Below, piece after piece: positions 25,992-34,472 of a DNA stretch of 64,000 nucleotides. The translations under genes were made by a program, and so were the position numbers. This DNA comes from Catellatospora sichuanensis (GTDB lineage: Bacteria; Actinomycetota; Actinomycetes; Mycobacteriales; Micromonosporaceae): contig NZ_ML660186.1 of NCBI RefSeq assembly GCF_007483665.1, positions 62,001 to 126,000 on the forward strand, given 5' to 3'. Every line of letters begins with the position of its first letter. Positions within the stretch are counted from its first letter, which is position 1. Under the pieces are notes generated by a model. It ran no database searches and was not told where the DNA came from. It saw only the letters and a program-made list of their open reading frames with translations.

Positions 25992-26603
25992 TCATCGCCG
26001 TGGGCTGCCGCGTAGGCCGAGGCGGCGTAGCTCGAGCGCGGCGAGCTGCTCCACCGCCTCCGGGTCACCGGTACGCCAGCCCGCGACCACGCCGCTGTCC
26101 AGCGAAGCGAGCCGCCGCAGCGGCGCCGTGGCCAGCGCCCGCAGCGCGAGCAGCTCACCCCCGCCCGGATATCGGCGCACCTTCGCGGCGACGCTGGCCG
26201 CCCGGATCCACGACAGCCGCAACGGCAGCCACAGCGCCAGCGCCATCAGCACCGGGATGCCCGCGGTGAGCCAGGCCAGCACCGTCGCCAGGTTGGCGAC
26301 GGCCTCCTGCTGGTCGCGCCCGGCCTCGGCGATGGAGTTCGCGGCGTTGGCGGCGCTGCCGAACGGCGCGCCCACCTCGTCACCGACCAGCGGGATGCGC
26401 CCCGCGCGCGCCTTGGCCTCCACCATGTCGGCGGCCAGGTTCGTGCCGGCGCTCTCCAGCTTCTGACCGGGCACCGCCAGCTTCTGGACCAGGTCGTACA
26501 GCGTGATCGCGGCCCAGATCCAGACTGCGCTCCAGACCAGGGCGGTCATATCGGCGATGATCTGCCGGGTGAACCGCCACGGCTTCTCCGCATAGAGCTT
26601 CAT
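25992..26603 (-). CDS. Hypothetical two-helix membrane protein
   Basis: A 203-residue protein I do not recognise. A first transmembrane helix (about residues 20-40, ALVWSAVWIWAAITLY) and a second (about 105-125, VLAWLTAGIPVLMALALWL) flank an Ala/Glu-rich segment likely outside the membrane. The C-terminal ~75 residues are basic and probably cytoplasmic (RRYPGGGELLALRALATA). It is the gene after zur in the leftward direction, with about 43 bp between them, so it may be read through from the zinc operon. Similar unannotated proteins occur in Micromonosporaceae, but I cannot name a family. Confidence 0.75.
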   Translation of the reverse strand: MKLYAEKPWRFTRQIIADMTALVWSAVWIWAAITLYDLVQKLAVPGQKLESAGTNLAADMVEAKARAGRIPLVGDEVGAPFGSAANAANSIAEAGRDQQEAVANLATVLAWLTAGIPVLMALALWLPLRLSWIRAASVAAKVRRYPGGGELLALRALATAPLRRLASLDSGVVAGWRTGDPEAVEQLAALELRRLGLRGSPRR

Positions 26604-26646
26604 GAGAGCATTCTGATCGACCGGGGCGATCGATAAACGCCCCGCG

Positions 26647-27057
26647 TCAAGCCCGTGTCGTCGCGCAGCCCTGACAGGTCCCGAAAATCTCCAGCGTATG
26701 GCTGACGTCGACGAACCCGTGCTGCGCCGCGACCCGGTCCGCCCAGGACTCCACGGCCGGTCCGGCCACCTCGACGGTACGGCCGCAGGTGCGGCAAACC
26801 AGGTGGTGGTGGTGCCCGTTGGAGCAGCGCCGGAACAGCTGCTCGCCGCCCGGCGGGCGCATCACGTCGATGTCGCCGGCGTCGGCCAGCGCCTGCAGCG
26901 TGCGATACACGGTGGTCAGACCGACCCGCTCGCCCCGGTCGCGCAGCATGGCGTGCAGCTCCTGCGCGCTGTGGAAGCCCTCCACCTCGGACAGCAGCGT
27001 CGCCACCGCGGACCGCTGGCGCGTGTTGCGGGCCGCGGTGCCCTGTGGGCTGGTCAT
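26647..27057 (-). CDS. zur: Fur-family zinc-uptake regulator Zur
   Basis: Metal-responsive repressor of 136 residues. The winged helix includes the GLTTVYRTLQALADAGDIDV block. The dimer and metal region carries HHHHLVCRTCGRTVEV, with the first CxxC, and a second CxxC near the end (GTCQGC), together the structural zinc site; the His cluster is the regulatory site. It is the last full-size gene of the znu operon, and a Zur-like palindrome precedes znuA, so the operon is probably autoregulated. The ATG at 27057 overlaps the stop of an upstream 24-residue mini-ORF and is preceded by GAGGAGAAGG. Confidence 0.93.
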   Translation of the reverse strand: MTSPQGTAARNTRQRSAVATLLSEVEGFHSAQELHAMLRDRGERVGLTTVYRTLQALADAGDIDVMRPPGGEQLFRRCSNGHHHHLVCRTCGRTVEVAGPAVESWADRVAAQHGFVDVSHTLEIFGTCQGCATTRA

Positions 27058-27128
27058 GCCTTCTCCTCGCTGCGCTCGTCGCCGGCATGACTGCCGAGCC
27101 CGCCGATTCGCTCGCGCTGCTCGCTCAT
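27054..27128 (-). CDS. 24-residue mini-ORF B coupled to zur
   Basis: An ATG at 27128 opens a 25-codon frame (MSEQRERIGG... ending ERSEEKA) whose TGA overlaps the zur ATG. A GAGGAGAAGG ribosome site lies just before its start and again, inside the frame, just before zur. It is about 85% identical in DNA to mini-ORF A and probably arose by a 71-bp tandem duplication of a translation-start region. The peptide is charged, with no membrane segment. It may be a real coupled leader peptide or simply a duplicated ribosome site that happens to be open. Confidence 0.45.
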   Translation of the reverse strand: MSEQRERIGGLGSHAGDERSEEKA

Positions 27129-27199
27129 GCCTTCTCCTCGCTGCGCTCGTCGGCAGCATGCCCGCGGAGCCCGCTGATTCGCTCGCGACGCTCGCTCAT
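27125..27199 (-). CDS. 24-residue mini-ORF A between arsR and zur
   Basis: An ATG at 27199 opens 25 codons (MSERRERISG... ending ERSEEKA), with its TGA overlapping the ATG of mini-ORF B. It starts 22 nt after the arsR stop behind a GCGAGGAGAAGG ribosome site. Same length, same frame relation and same C-terminal EEKA as mini-ORF B. Differences from B are spread over codon positions, so selection on the peptide is not obvious from two copies. Confidence 0.45.
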   Translation of the reverse strand: MSERRERISGLRGHAADERSEEKA

Positions 27200-27221
27200 G
27201 CCTTCTCCTCGCTGCTTTCGG

Positions 27222-27560
27222 TCACGGGCGCTGCTCCGCGGCGTGCGTGACGGCGTCGGCCACGATGTGCGCGACGTGCTCGTCCACCAAGGAGTATGCG
27301 ATCTCGCGGCCGTGCCGTTCGGCGCGGACCACGCCGGCCGCCCGCAGCACCCGCAGGTGCTGGGAGACCAGCGGCTGGGCCACCCGCAGCCGCTCCACCA
27401 GCTCGTGCACGTGGCGTTCGCCGTTCGTCGCCAGCTCGGTCACGATCGCGATCCGTACGGGCGCGGCGAGCGCCCGCAGCAGCTCTCCGGCGCGGACGTA
27501 GGACTGCGTCTGGCTCACATCGACCACCGTAGCCCCGCGCGTCGGTGCATACCCAATCAT
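27222..27560 (-). CDS. ArsR/SmtB-family metalloregulator with complete alpha-5 zinc site
   Basis: Winged-helix repressor, 112 residues. The recognition region is AQPLVSQHLRVLRAAGVV. The C-terminal helix reads DEHVAHIVADAVTHAAE and fits the SmtB/CzrA alpha-5 metal pattern DxHx(10)HxxE exactly, so it should sense zinc (or cobalt) across the dimer interface. No CxC arsenic-type motif is seen. The ATG at 27560 overlaps the znuB stop (ATGA). An ArsR-type sensor co-transcribed with Zur in an uptake operon gives two zinc sensors of opposite metal-binding style in one unit. Confidence 0.88.
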   Translation of the reverse strand: MIGYAPTRGATVVDVSQTQSYVRAGELLRALAAPVRIAIVTELATNGERHVHELVERLRVAQPLVSQHLRVLRAAGVVRAERHGREIAYSLVDEHVAHIVADAVTHAAEQRP

Positions 27561-28441
27561 GAGTCGAGGACGCACTCGGGCGGCTCGCAAACCGCGGCAG
27601 GGCCGGTGTCGGCGCGCCGTCGCCGGCGCAGCGCCGTGCCTACGGCCGCGACCAGGATGAACAGTGCGATGGCGGCGAGCACGATGGTCGCGCCGGGCGC
27701 GGTGTCGTAGCCTGCGGAGACTCCGATGCCGGCTCCGGCGCTGATCACCCCGCCGAGCATGGCCAGGGTCATGGTGCCGCCGAAGCCGCGGGAGACCAGT
27801 TGCGCGGCCGCGACGGGCACCACCATCAGTGCGCTGACCAGCAGCAGGCCGACCGAGCGCATGGCGACGGTGACGGTGACCGCGGTCATCACGGCGAGCA
27901 GCAGGTTCAGCGCCCGCACCGGCAGGCCGGAGACCTTGGCGTACTCCTCGTCCTGGCAGATCGCGAAAAGCCAGGGCCGAAGTCCGACGGTGACCGCGAG
28001 CACGCACCCGCCGAGGATCGCGATCGTGGTCAGGTCCGTGGCGGAGGTGGTCAGCAGCGAGCCGAACAGGTACGACGTGAGGTTGGCGCTGCCCTTGCCG
28101 GGGGCGAGCCCGACCAGGAAGACGCCGCCCGCGATGCCGCCGTAGAACAGGATCGCCAGAGCTATGTCGCCGGAGGTGCGGCCGCGCTCGCGGATCAGCT
28201 CGACCGCGACGGCGCCCAGGGCCGACACGATGATCGCGGTGAGCACCGGCGAGGTGCCGGTGAGCAGGCCGACGCCGACGCCGGTCAGCGCGATGTGGCC
28301 GATGCCGTCGCCGATCAGCGACATGCGCCGCTGCACCAGGTAGATGCCCAGGGAGGGCGCGATCAGGCCGGTGATCAGGGCGCCCAGCAGCGCCCGCTGC
28401 ATGAACGGCAGGGACATGATCTCGATGAGGTTCACGTTCAT
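27557..28441 (-). CDS. znuB: Zinc ABC transporter permease ZnuB
   Basis: A 294-residue inner-membrane permease of the ABC-3 (metal) family with about eight hydrophobic segments. Diagnostic stretches are the MSLIGDGIGHIALTGVG region, with its Asp and His near residue 45, and the later MRSVGLLLVSALMVVPVAAA helix. It pairs with ZnuC and ZnuA for zinc (possibly manganese) import. Its ATG overlaps the znuC stop and its stop overlaps the arsR start, both as ATGA, so the whole run is translationally coupled. Confidence 0.94.
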   Translation of the reverse strand: MNVNLIEIMSLPFMQRALLGALITGLIAPSLGIYLVQRRMSLIGDGIGHIALTGVGVGLLTGTSPVLTAIIVSALGAVAVELIRERGRTSGDIALAILFYGGIAGGVFLVGLAPGKGSANLTSYLFGSLLTTSATDLTTIAILGGCVLAVTVGLRPWLFAICQDEEYAKVSGLPVRALNLLLAVMTAVTVTVAMRSVGLLLVSALMVVPVAAAQLVSRGFGGTMTLAMLGGVISAGAGIGVSAGYDTAPGATIVLAAIALFILVAAVGTALRRRRRADTGPAAVCEPPECVLDS

Positions 28442-29199
28442 TCGCGTCCCCAGATGCTCGGCGGGTCCTGCGGGGCGTGCGGGTGCACGTGGTCGTGGCC
28501 GGGTTCGGCGTGGTGGCCGGCCGGGTGGGGCACCGCGCCGTCGTGCGCGATGACCCCGTCGTGCACGACCACCGCGCGGGTGATGATCGGCTGCAGCGGG
28601 CCCAGCTCGTGCGCGACCAGCAGCACCGTGCCGCCGTGCCGGACGAAGTCGCGCAGTGCCTGCGCGAACGCCTCCTGCGACTTGGCGTCCACGCCCGCCG
28701 TGGGCTCGTCGAGCACCAGCAGGTCCGGTTCCCCGGCCAGCGCCCGCGCGATCAGGGTGCGCTGCTGCTGGCCGCCGGACAGCGAGGCGACCGGGTCGTG
28801 CGTCCGGTCGGTCAGGTCGACCGCGGCGAGGGCCCGCGCGACGGCCTGCCGGTCACCGGCGCGCAGCAGGCCGGGAAAGCCGCGCCGGGCCAGTCGGCCG
28901 GAGGACACGACCTCGCCGACGGTGGCGGGCACGCCGCCGCCCGCGCCGAGCCGCTGCGGCACGTACCCGATGCGCTGCCAGTCGCGGAAGCGCCGCAGCG
29001 GGGCGCCGAACAGCTCGACCTGGCCCTCGGCCAGCGGGACCAGGCCGAGCCCGGCCCGGATCATCGTGGACTTGCCGCTGCCGTTGGCGCCCAGCACGGC
29101 GACCACCTCACCGCTGCGTACGGTGAGATTGACGTCGCGCAGCACCGGCCGGTCGTAGGCGACCGCACCGTGCCTGATCTCGAGAACCGGGGGGTTCAC
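28438..29199 (-). CDS. znuC: Zinc ABC transporter ATPase ZnuC
   Basis: A 253-residue ABC ATPase. Walker A GANGSGKST is at residues 37-45, then the LSGGQQQR signature and LLVLDEPTAGVD Walker B. The C-terminal ~40 residues are a His-rich tail (at least nine His, for example HHAEPGHDHVHPH) that may buffer zinc at the membrane. The start is a GTG at 29199 behind GAGGAGAAGG; it overlaps the stop of a 21-residue mini-ORF that itself overlaps the znuA stop. An upstream in-frame start at 29217 would skip this good ribosome site. Confidence 0.94.
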   Translation of the reverse strand: MNPPVLEIRHGAVAYDRPVLRDVNLTVRSGEVVAVLGANGSGKSTMIRAGLGLVPLAEGQVELFGAPLRRFRDWQRIGYVPQRLGAGGGVPATVGEVVSSGRLARRGFPGLLRAGDRQAVARALAAVDLTDRTHDPVASLSGGQQQRTLIARALAGEPDLLVLDEPTAGVDAKSQEAFAQALRDFVRHGGTVLLVAHELGPLQPIITRAVVVHDGVIAHDGAVPHPAGHHAEPGHDHVHPHAPQDPPSIWGRE

Positions 29200-29261
29200 G
29201 CCTTCTCCTCGTCCCACTCGTCGGCGCCCTGCTCGGCCCGCGCCGTGCTGCGCGGGCTCAC
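29196..29261 (-). CDS. 21-residue mini-ORF C linking znuA and znuC
   Basis: A GTG at 29261 overlaps the znuA stop (GTGA) and opens 22 codons that end DEWDEEKA, with the TGA overlapping the znuC GTG. It is the same architecture and C-terminal EEKA as mini-ORFs A and B, but with a different N-terminal half. The internal GACGAGGAGAAGGC block serves as ribosome site of the next gene, which alone could explain the conserved peptide end. Confidence 0.4.
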   Translation of the reverse strand: MSPRSTARAEQGADEWDEEKA

Positions 29262-30181
29262 GAACAGCCCAACGCGGTGCGCAGCGTCGCGAGATTGGTC
29301 CGCATGACCGAGAAGTAGTCGCCCGTTCCGCCCTCGGCGAGACCCTCCAGCGGGTCGAGCACGGCGGTCTTCGCGCCGACCTGCTCGGCCAGCGTCTCGG
29401 CGACCTTCGGTGACACCAGCGTCTCGAAGAAGATCGTTGTCGCGCCGTACTTGCGCGCCTCCGCGGCGACGGCTGCGACCTGCTGCGGGGTGGGCTCGGT
29501 GTCCGGGGTCAGCCCCGACAGCGCGATCTGCTTGAGCTTGTACCGGTCGGCGAGGTAACCGAACGCGGCGTGGCTGGTCACGATCTCGCGCCGTTGGCAG
29601 TTCGCCAGCCCGTCGGTGAACTCGGCGTCGAGCTTGTTCAGCTCGGCGACCAGGGCGTTGCCGCGCTCGGCGTAGCCCGCCGCGTGCGCCGGGTCGCGTT
29701 CGGCGAGCTGGTGCGAGACGCTGCCGGCGATCGCGGCCAGGCGGGTCGGGTCCAGCCAGACGTGCGGGTCGGGGGCGTTGCCGCCCTCCTCGTTCGCGCC
29801 CTGGTGGTTGGGGCCGCCGGTGAGCGGGGTGACCGTGGCCACGTCGAACGCGCGATCCGCGGCGTTCTGCGCGACGGCTTCGTCGAGCTGCGGCTGGAAG
29901 CCCTTGAGGTAGACGACGAGCCCCGCGTTGGCGACCTGCGCGACCTGGGCGGGGGACAGCTCCATGTCGTGCGGTTCGGCGCCCGGCTGGGCCAGGTTGA
30001 CCACGTCGACGTCGGGACCGCCGACCTTCTCGGAGACGAACTGCAGGGGGTAGAAGCCGGTGACGACGCTGAAACGGCCGGAGTTGTCGGCGGGGGAGTC
30101 GGAGCAGGCGGTGACGGTGCCCAAGGCCAGCAGCGCGGTGGCGCCGGCGACGGCGGCGCGCTGGAGAGATCGGCTCAGCAT
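29258..30181 (-). CDS. znuA: Zinc-binding lipoprotein ZnuA
   Basis: Cluster A-I metal-binding lipoprotein that feeds zinc to ZnuBC, 307 residues. The signal peptide ends in a lipobox (VTAC, Cys26). Metal ligands are likely the histidines in EPHDME, DPHVWLD and SHAAFGY plus a C-terminal acidic residue. The variable acidic/His loop between the first two ligands is short here (GPNHQGANEEGG). It is the first gene of the operon and has a Zur-like palindrome 16-36 nt upstream of the ATG at 30181. Confidence 0.95.
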   Translation of the reverse strand: MLSRSLQRAAVAGATALLALGTVTACSDSPADNSGRFSVVTGFYPLQFVSEKVGGPDVDVVNLAQPGAEPHDMELSPAQVAQVANAGLVVYLKGFQPQLDEAVAQNAADRAFDVATVTPLTGGPNHQGANEEGGNAPDPHVWLDPTRLAAIAGSVSHQLAERDPAHAAGYAERGNALVAELNKLDAEFTDGLANCQRREIVTSHAAFGYLADRYKLKQIALSGLTPDTEPTPQQVAAVAAEARKYGATTIFFETLVSPKVAETLAEQVGAKTAVLDPLEGLAEGGTGDYFSVMRTNLATLRTALGCS

Positions 30182-30196
30182 GGCGTCAACTCTCCC

Positions 30197-30217
30197 TGAA
30201 AATGAGAACGATTGTCA
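30197..30217 (-). promoter_or_regulatory. Zur-box-like operator of the znu operon
   Basis: On the minus strand TGACAATCGTTCTCATTTTCA is an imperfect palindrome of the actinobacterial Zur type (TGA...TCA ends, AT-rich arms). It lies just before znuA, and Zur itself is encoded at the end of the operon. Confidence 0.8.
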
Positions 30218-30252
30218 AAAACGCATAGGTGCATATCCCTGCACCCCACAGC

Positions 30253-30306
30253 AAAGGAAGGGCACCTTCTTAACGCTCTGCGTAGAGGAAGGGCACCTTC
30301 TTAACG
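30253..30306. repeat. Palindromic element copy 3 (direct-repeat variant)
   Basis: It has the same core as other copies, but both halves read GAAGGGCACCTTCTTAACG in one orientation, separated by CTCTGCGTAGAG. The second arm has been converted, so the long stem is lost and only short stems remain. It lies upstream of the Zur box. Confidence 0.8.
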
Positions 30307-30354
30307 GGGTCCGCGGCGCGCCACAGGTGGGAGGACCTGCGGCGGCGAGGCGGG

Positions 30355-30618
30355 TCAGAACAGGCGGGTGAGGGCGGCGGCGGCGAGCAGAGTGAGCACG
30401 ACCACACGCAGGCCGCGGGTCGCCGGAGGCTGGACCGGCCAGGTGGTGACCAGCAGCGCGGCCAGCGCGGCGGCGAGCGCCAGCAGCAGGATCCCGCCGT
30501 ACGGGTTCGGCAGCACCACGGCCGCGACGAGCAGCGCCAGCGTGCCCAGCAGCGCGATGGACTTGGGAACCCGGGCCAGCCGCCGAAACAGCGGGTTGCT
30601 CGCTACATCCTGGCGCAC
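30355..30618 (-). CDS. Small membrane protein (DUF6703-like)
   Basis: An 87-residue protein with about two to three hydrophobic segments (SIALLGTLALLVAAVVLP and ILLLALAAALAALLVTTW) after a basic N-terminus containing NPLFRRLARVP. It resembles small actinobacterial membrane proteins annotated DUF6703; that family name is from memory. The GTG at 30618 has GGAGAGG 9 nt upstream; a TTG at 30639 is the longer alternative. It is flanked on both sides by copies 3 and 4 of the palindromic element. Confidence 0.6.
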   Translation of the reverse strand: MRQDVASNPLFRRLARVPKSIALLGTLALLVAAVVLPNPYGGILLLALAAALAALLVTTWPVQPPATRGLRVVVLTLLAAAALTRLF

Positions 30619-30641
30619 AGCTGCGGTCCTCTCCGGCAAAC

Positions 30642-30694
30642 GTTAAGAAGGGCACCCTCTACCCCGTAAAACGATAAGAAGGTGCCCTTCCTTA
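30642..30694. repeat. Palindromic element copy 4
   Basis: GTTAAGAAGGGCACCCTCT ... AGAAGGTGCCCTTCCTTA. One arm has a C for T change (CACCCT), so the stem carries a mismatch. It lies between divergent genes, close to both starts, unlike most other copies. Confidence 0.8.
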
Positions 30695-30704
30695 CTGTAG
30701 TGAG

Positions 30705-31028
30705 GTGCTGATGCTCAATCGATTCGTGATCGCCGCCAACGAGGAGGCGTTCGTCGAGCGCGCCCACGCGGCGCTGGCGGCCCTCGCGGCCCGGCCCGGC
30801 TACCTGCGGGGGGAGCTGACCCGGTCGCTGGACGAGCCGGAGCACTGGTGCCTGCTCACCGAGTGGGAGAGCGTCGGGGCGTACCGGCGGGCGCTGGGCG
30901 GTTTCGACGTGAAGATGACGGCCACGCCCCTGCTGGCCGAATCGCTGATGGAGCCGTGCGCGTTCGAGACGCTGGCGCAGGCCGAGCCCGGCGGCGAGGT
31001 GCAGACCCGCGCCAGCGATAGGGCGTGA
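30705..31028 (+). CDS. Antibiotic biosynthesis monooxygenase (ABM)-fold protein
   Basis: A 107-residue ferredoxin-like alpha+beta barrel protein. The pattern NRFVIAANEEAFVERAHAAL, then GYLRGELTRSLDEPEHWCLLTEWES, matches the ABM/DUF4188-like stress-response enzymes, usually small dimeric oxygenases or heme-degradation-like proteins. No function can be assigned. The start is a GTG at 30705 or an ATG at 30711, only 11-17 nt after palindromic element copy 4. Confidence 0.7.
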   Translation: MLMLNRFVIAANEEAFVERAHAALAALAARPGYLRGELTRSLDEPEHWCLLTEWESVGAYRRALGGFDVKMTATPLLAESLMEPCAFETLAQAEPGGEVQTRASDRA

Positions 31029-31122
31029 CCGGGTAGGCGGCGAGCAGGTCTGAGCGCTGTCGGCCAAGTCGGGTTTCGGGCGCGGCGGCGGAGGGTGGGG
31101 CGTACGCAATATGATCGCGGCC

Positions 31123-31626
31123 ATGACCCACGCGCCCGCGCCCTCGCCCGTGCCACCCGGTCCGGGCGTCGCGCCGCCGTTCCCGGCCGCGCCCTCGGAG
31201 GGCGGCGGTACCCGTCTGGGCTGGGCGCTCGGCATCGCGGGCGGGCTGGTGGCGCTGTGCTGCGGCGGCGGCCTGGTGGCCGGGGTCGGTCTGGCCGTCA
31301 CCGGGGTGCAGGCGATCAACGAGCGGGCCCACGTCGCGGTGGGGTCCTACCTCGACGCGCTGAAGGCCAAGAAGTACGACCGGGCCTACGAGCTGCTCTG
31401 CGAGGACGAGCAGCGGCGGCTGGACCTGGCGCGATTCACCAGCCGGGAGGAGTCCCGGCCGGAGCGCATCCAGACGTACGAGCTGGGCGAGGTCGAGCTG
31501 CAGGGGACCTCGGGAATCACCCTGCCGGTCACCGAGCGCTACGCCGACGGCGACACCGAGCAGGTCGTGTACCGCCTCGCGCAGGACCCGAAGACCACCG
31601 ACCTGGAAGTCTGCGGGCGCGAGTAG
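31123..31626 (+). CDS. Pro-rich single-pass membrane protein
   Basis: A 167-residue protein I do not recognise by name. A Pro/Ala-rich cytoplasmic N-terminus (about 30 residues) precedes one strong hydrophobic helix (WALGIAGGLVALCCGGGLVAG). The extracellular domain (SYLDALKAKKYDRAYELLC...) looks like the DUF4878/NTF2-like fold common in actinobacteria. Two Cys residues in the domain could form a disulfide. The start is ATG 31123; an ATG at 31111 is also in frame. Confidence 0.75.
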   Translation: MTHAPAPSPVPPGPGVAPPFPAAPSEGGGTRLGWALGIAGGLVALCCGGGLVAGVGLAVTGVQAINERAHVAVGSYLDALKAKKYDRAYELLCEDEQRRLDLARFTSREESRPERIQTYELGEVELQGTSGITLPVTERYADGDTEQVVYRLAQDPKTTDLEVCGRE

Positions 31627-31800
31627 CCGGGGTGTCGGCGCGGCGCACCGGCGGGCTCACCACGTTCCGTGTGCAGTAGCGTTTAACCGAATGCGGGTGA
31701 CCAGAGGTGGCCCGTACCGTATCCACGTCGCGCGGATCTTCCGCCGACCCTCCGCCGACAGCCAGCCGGCGGCAACCTCCAACGGAATGGAGACCTGATC

Positions 31801-33180
<1,380 letters not shown>

Positions 33181-33195
33181 ACCCGCTGAGGTGGT

Positions 33196-33231
33196 GAGAG
33201 GTCCCCGAATCGGGTGGTTCGGGGACTTCTC
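33196..33231 (+). terminator. Hairpin terminator after glyS
   Basis: GAGAGGTCCCCGAA pairs with TTCGGGGACTTCTC across an 8-nt loop (one mismatch). It begins 16 bp after the glyS stop. Confidence 0.8.
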
Positions 33232-33278
33232 ATCCCGGCACTGCGACGTTTGCCGAGTTTGATTCGGGTCCTCCCCGG

Positions 33279-33284
33279 TAACAT
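33279..33284 (+). promoter_or_regulatory. -10-like TAACAT of the endonuclease-like gene
   Basis: TAACAT ends 7 nt before the GTG at 33292 and no ribosome site is visible. It is a candidate leaderless promoter. Confidence 0.4.
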
Positions 33285-33291
33285 ACGGACA

Positions 33292-34251
33292 GTGACCACC
33301 ATCGAGCTGAAGAAGACGCCCGGAGGCCCGGCCGAGCCGCCGCCCCGGCGCCCGGCGTGGCGGGCGGGGCTGGTCATCGCGGCCGCCCTGCTGCTGGCGG
33401 CCGTACTGGTAGGTCACCGGCTCGTGCCCAACGTGCACGGCATCGGCAGCGTGCTCGACACCATCGCCCCGTTGTTCGGCCTGGCCGTGCCGGTGCTGGC
33501 CGTCGCCGCGCTGCTGGCCCGCTCGGGCAAGGCGCTCTTGGCGGTGCTGCTGCCCGCGGTGATCTGGGCGGCGATGTTCGGCCGCGCCCTGCTGCCGCCG
33601 CCGGGCGGCCCGGTGCAGCTGCAGGTGGTAACCCAGAACCTGTACGCGGACAACCCCGACCCGCAGACCACGGTGCGGGCGCTCGCCGACGGCGGTCCCG
33701 ACCTGATCGCGCTGCAGGAGGCCTCCGGCGGCACCATCGAGACGGTCGCCGAGCAGCTCGCGAAGACCTACCCGCACTACGCGGTCCGGTCGACGGTGGG
33801 CCTGCTCAGCAAGTATCCGATCGTGGACGTCGTCGGCGTCGACACCGGTCTGGAATGGACCCGGGCGCTGCGCGCGGTCGTGCAGGCCCCGCAGGGCGAC
33901 GTCGCGGTGTATGTCGTGCACCTCGGCTCGGCGCGGATCAACGACACGGCGACCCGCGATCACACCATCGAGATGCTGGCCCAGGCGGTCCGGGCGGACA
34001 AGGCGCAGCGGGTCCTGGTGCTGGGCGATCTCAACACCGCCGCCACCGACCGGGCCATCGCGCCGCTGTCCGCGCTGCTGGACGACGCGCAGGCCGAGGC
34101 CGGCTGGGGCTACGGCTTCACGTGGCCGTCCTCGCTGCCGGTGATGCGGCCCGATCACGTGCTGTACCGGGGACTGACCGCGACGCAGGCCGGGGTGCTG
34201 CGTACCCCCGGCACCGACCATCGGGCCGTGACCTCGGGTTTCTCCTTCTGA
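33292..34251 (+). CDS. Endonuclease/exonuclease/phosphatase (EEP) domain membrane protein
   Basis: A 319-residue protein with three N-terminal hydrophobic helices (about residues 25-105) and an EEP domain outside the membrane. EEP motifs seen are TQNLYADNP, LIALQEAS (catalytic Glu), VLGDLNTAATD (Asp/Asn), MRPDHVLYRG (Asp-His) and GTDHRAV (final Asp-His). The active site looks intact, so it is a Mg2+-dependent phosphodiesterase, possibly acting on extracellular DNA or lipids. The start is a GTG at 33292, placed by the -10-like hexamer. Confidence 0.85.
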   Translation: MTTIELKKTPGGPAEPPPRRPAWRAGLVIAAALLLAAVLVGHRLVPNVHGIGSVLDTIAPLFGLAVPVLAVAALLARSGKALLAVLLPAVIWAAMFGRALLPPPGGPVQLQVVTQNLYADNPDPQTTVRALADGGPDLIALQEASGGTIETVAEQLAKTYPHYAVRSTVGLLSKYPIVDVVGVDTGLEWTRALRAVVQAPQGDVAVYVVHLGSARINDTATRDHTIEMLAQAVRADKAQRVLVLGDLNTAATDRAIAPLSALLDDAQAEAGWGYGFTWPSSLPVMRPDHVLYRGLTATQAGVLRTPGTDHRAVTSGFSF

Positions 34252-34472
34252 CTCCACCGGCCATGCACCCGTAACGTGTACGTTCCTCTTCTTGGACTAG
34301 TACTTTCGGGCAACCCCTTGGTAAGGTCTCAGTGCTCGGCTTGCCGAGTCGGCTGCCAAGCCGTCCATCAGCGCTCAAGAAACGGGTGCTGTGTCCGTCA
34401 CAGGCGAACCGTGTCCGAGGACGACCCCCGTCGCCCCGGAACACACGCGGTTCACTGCGCCGGAGGCCTGCA

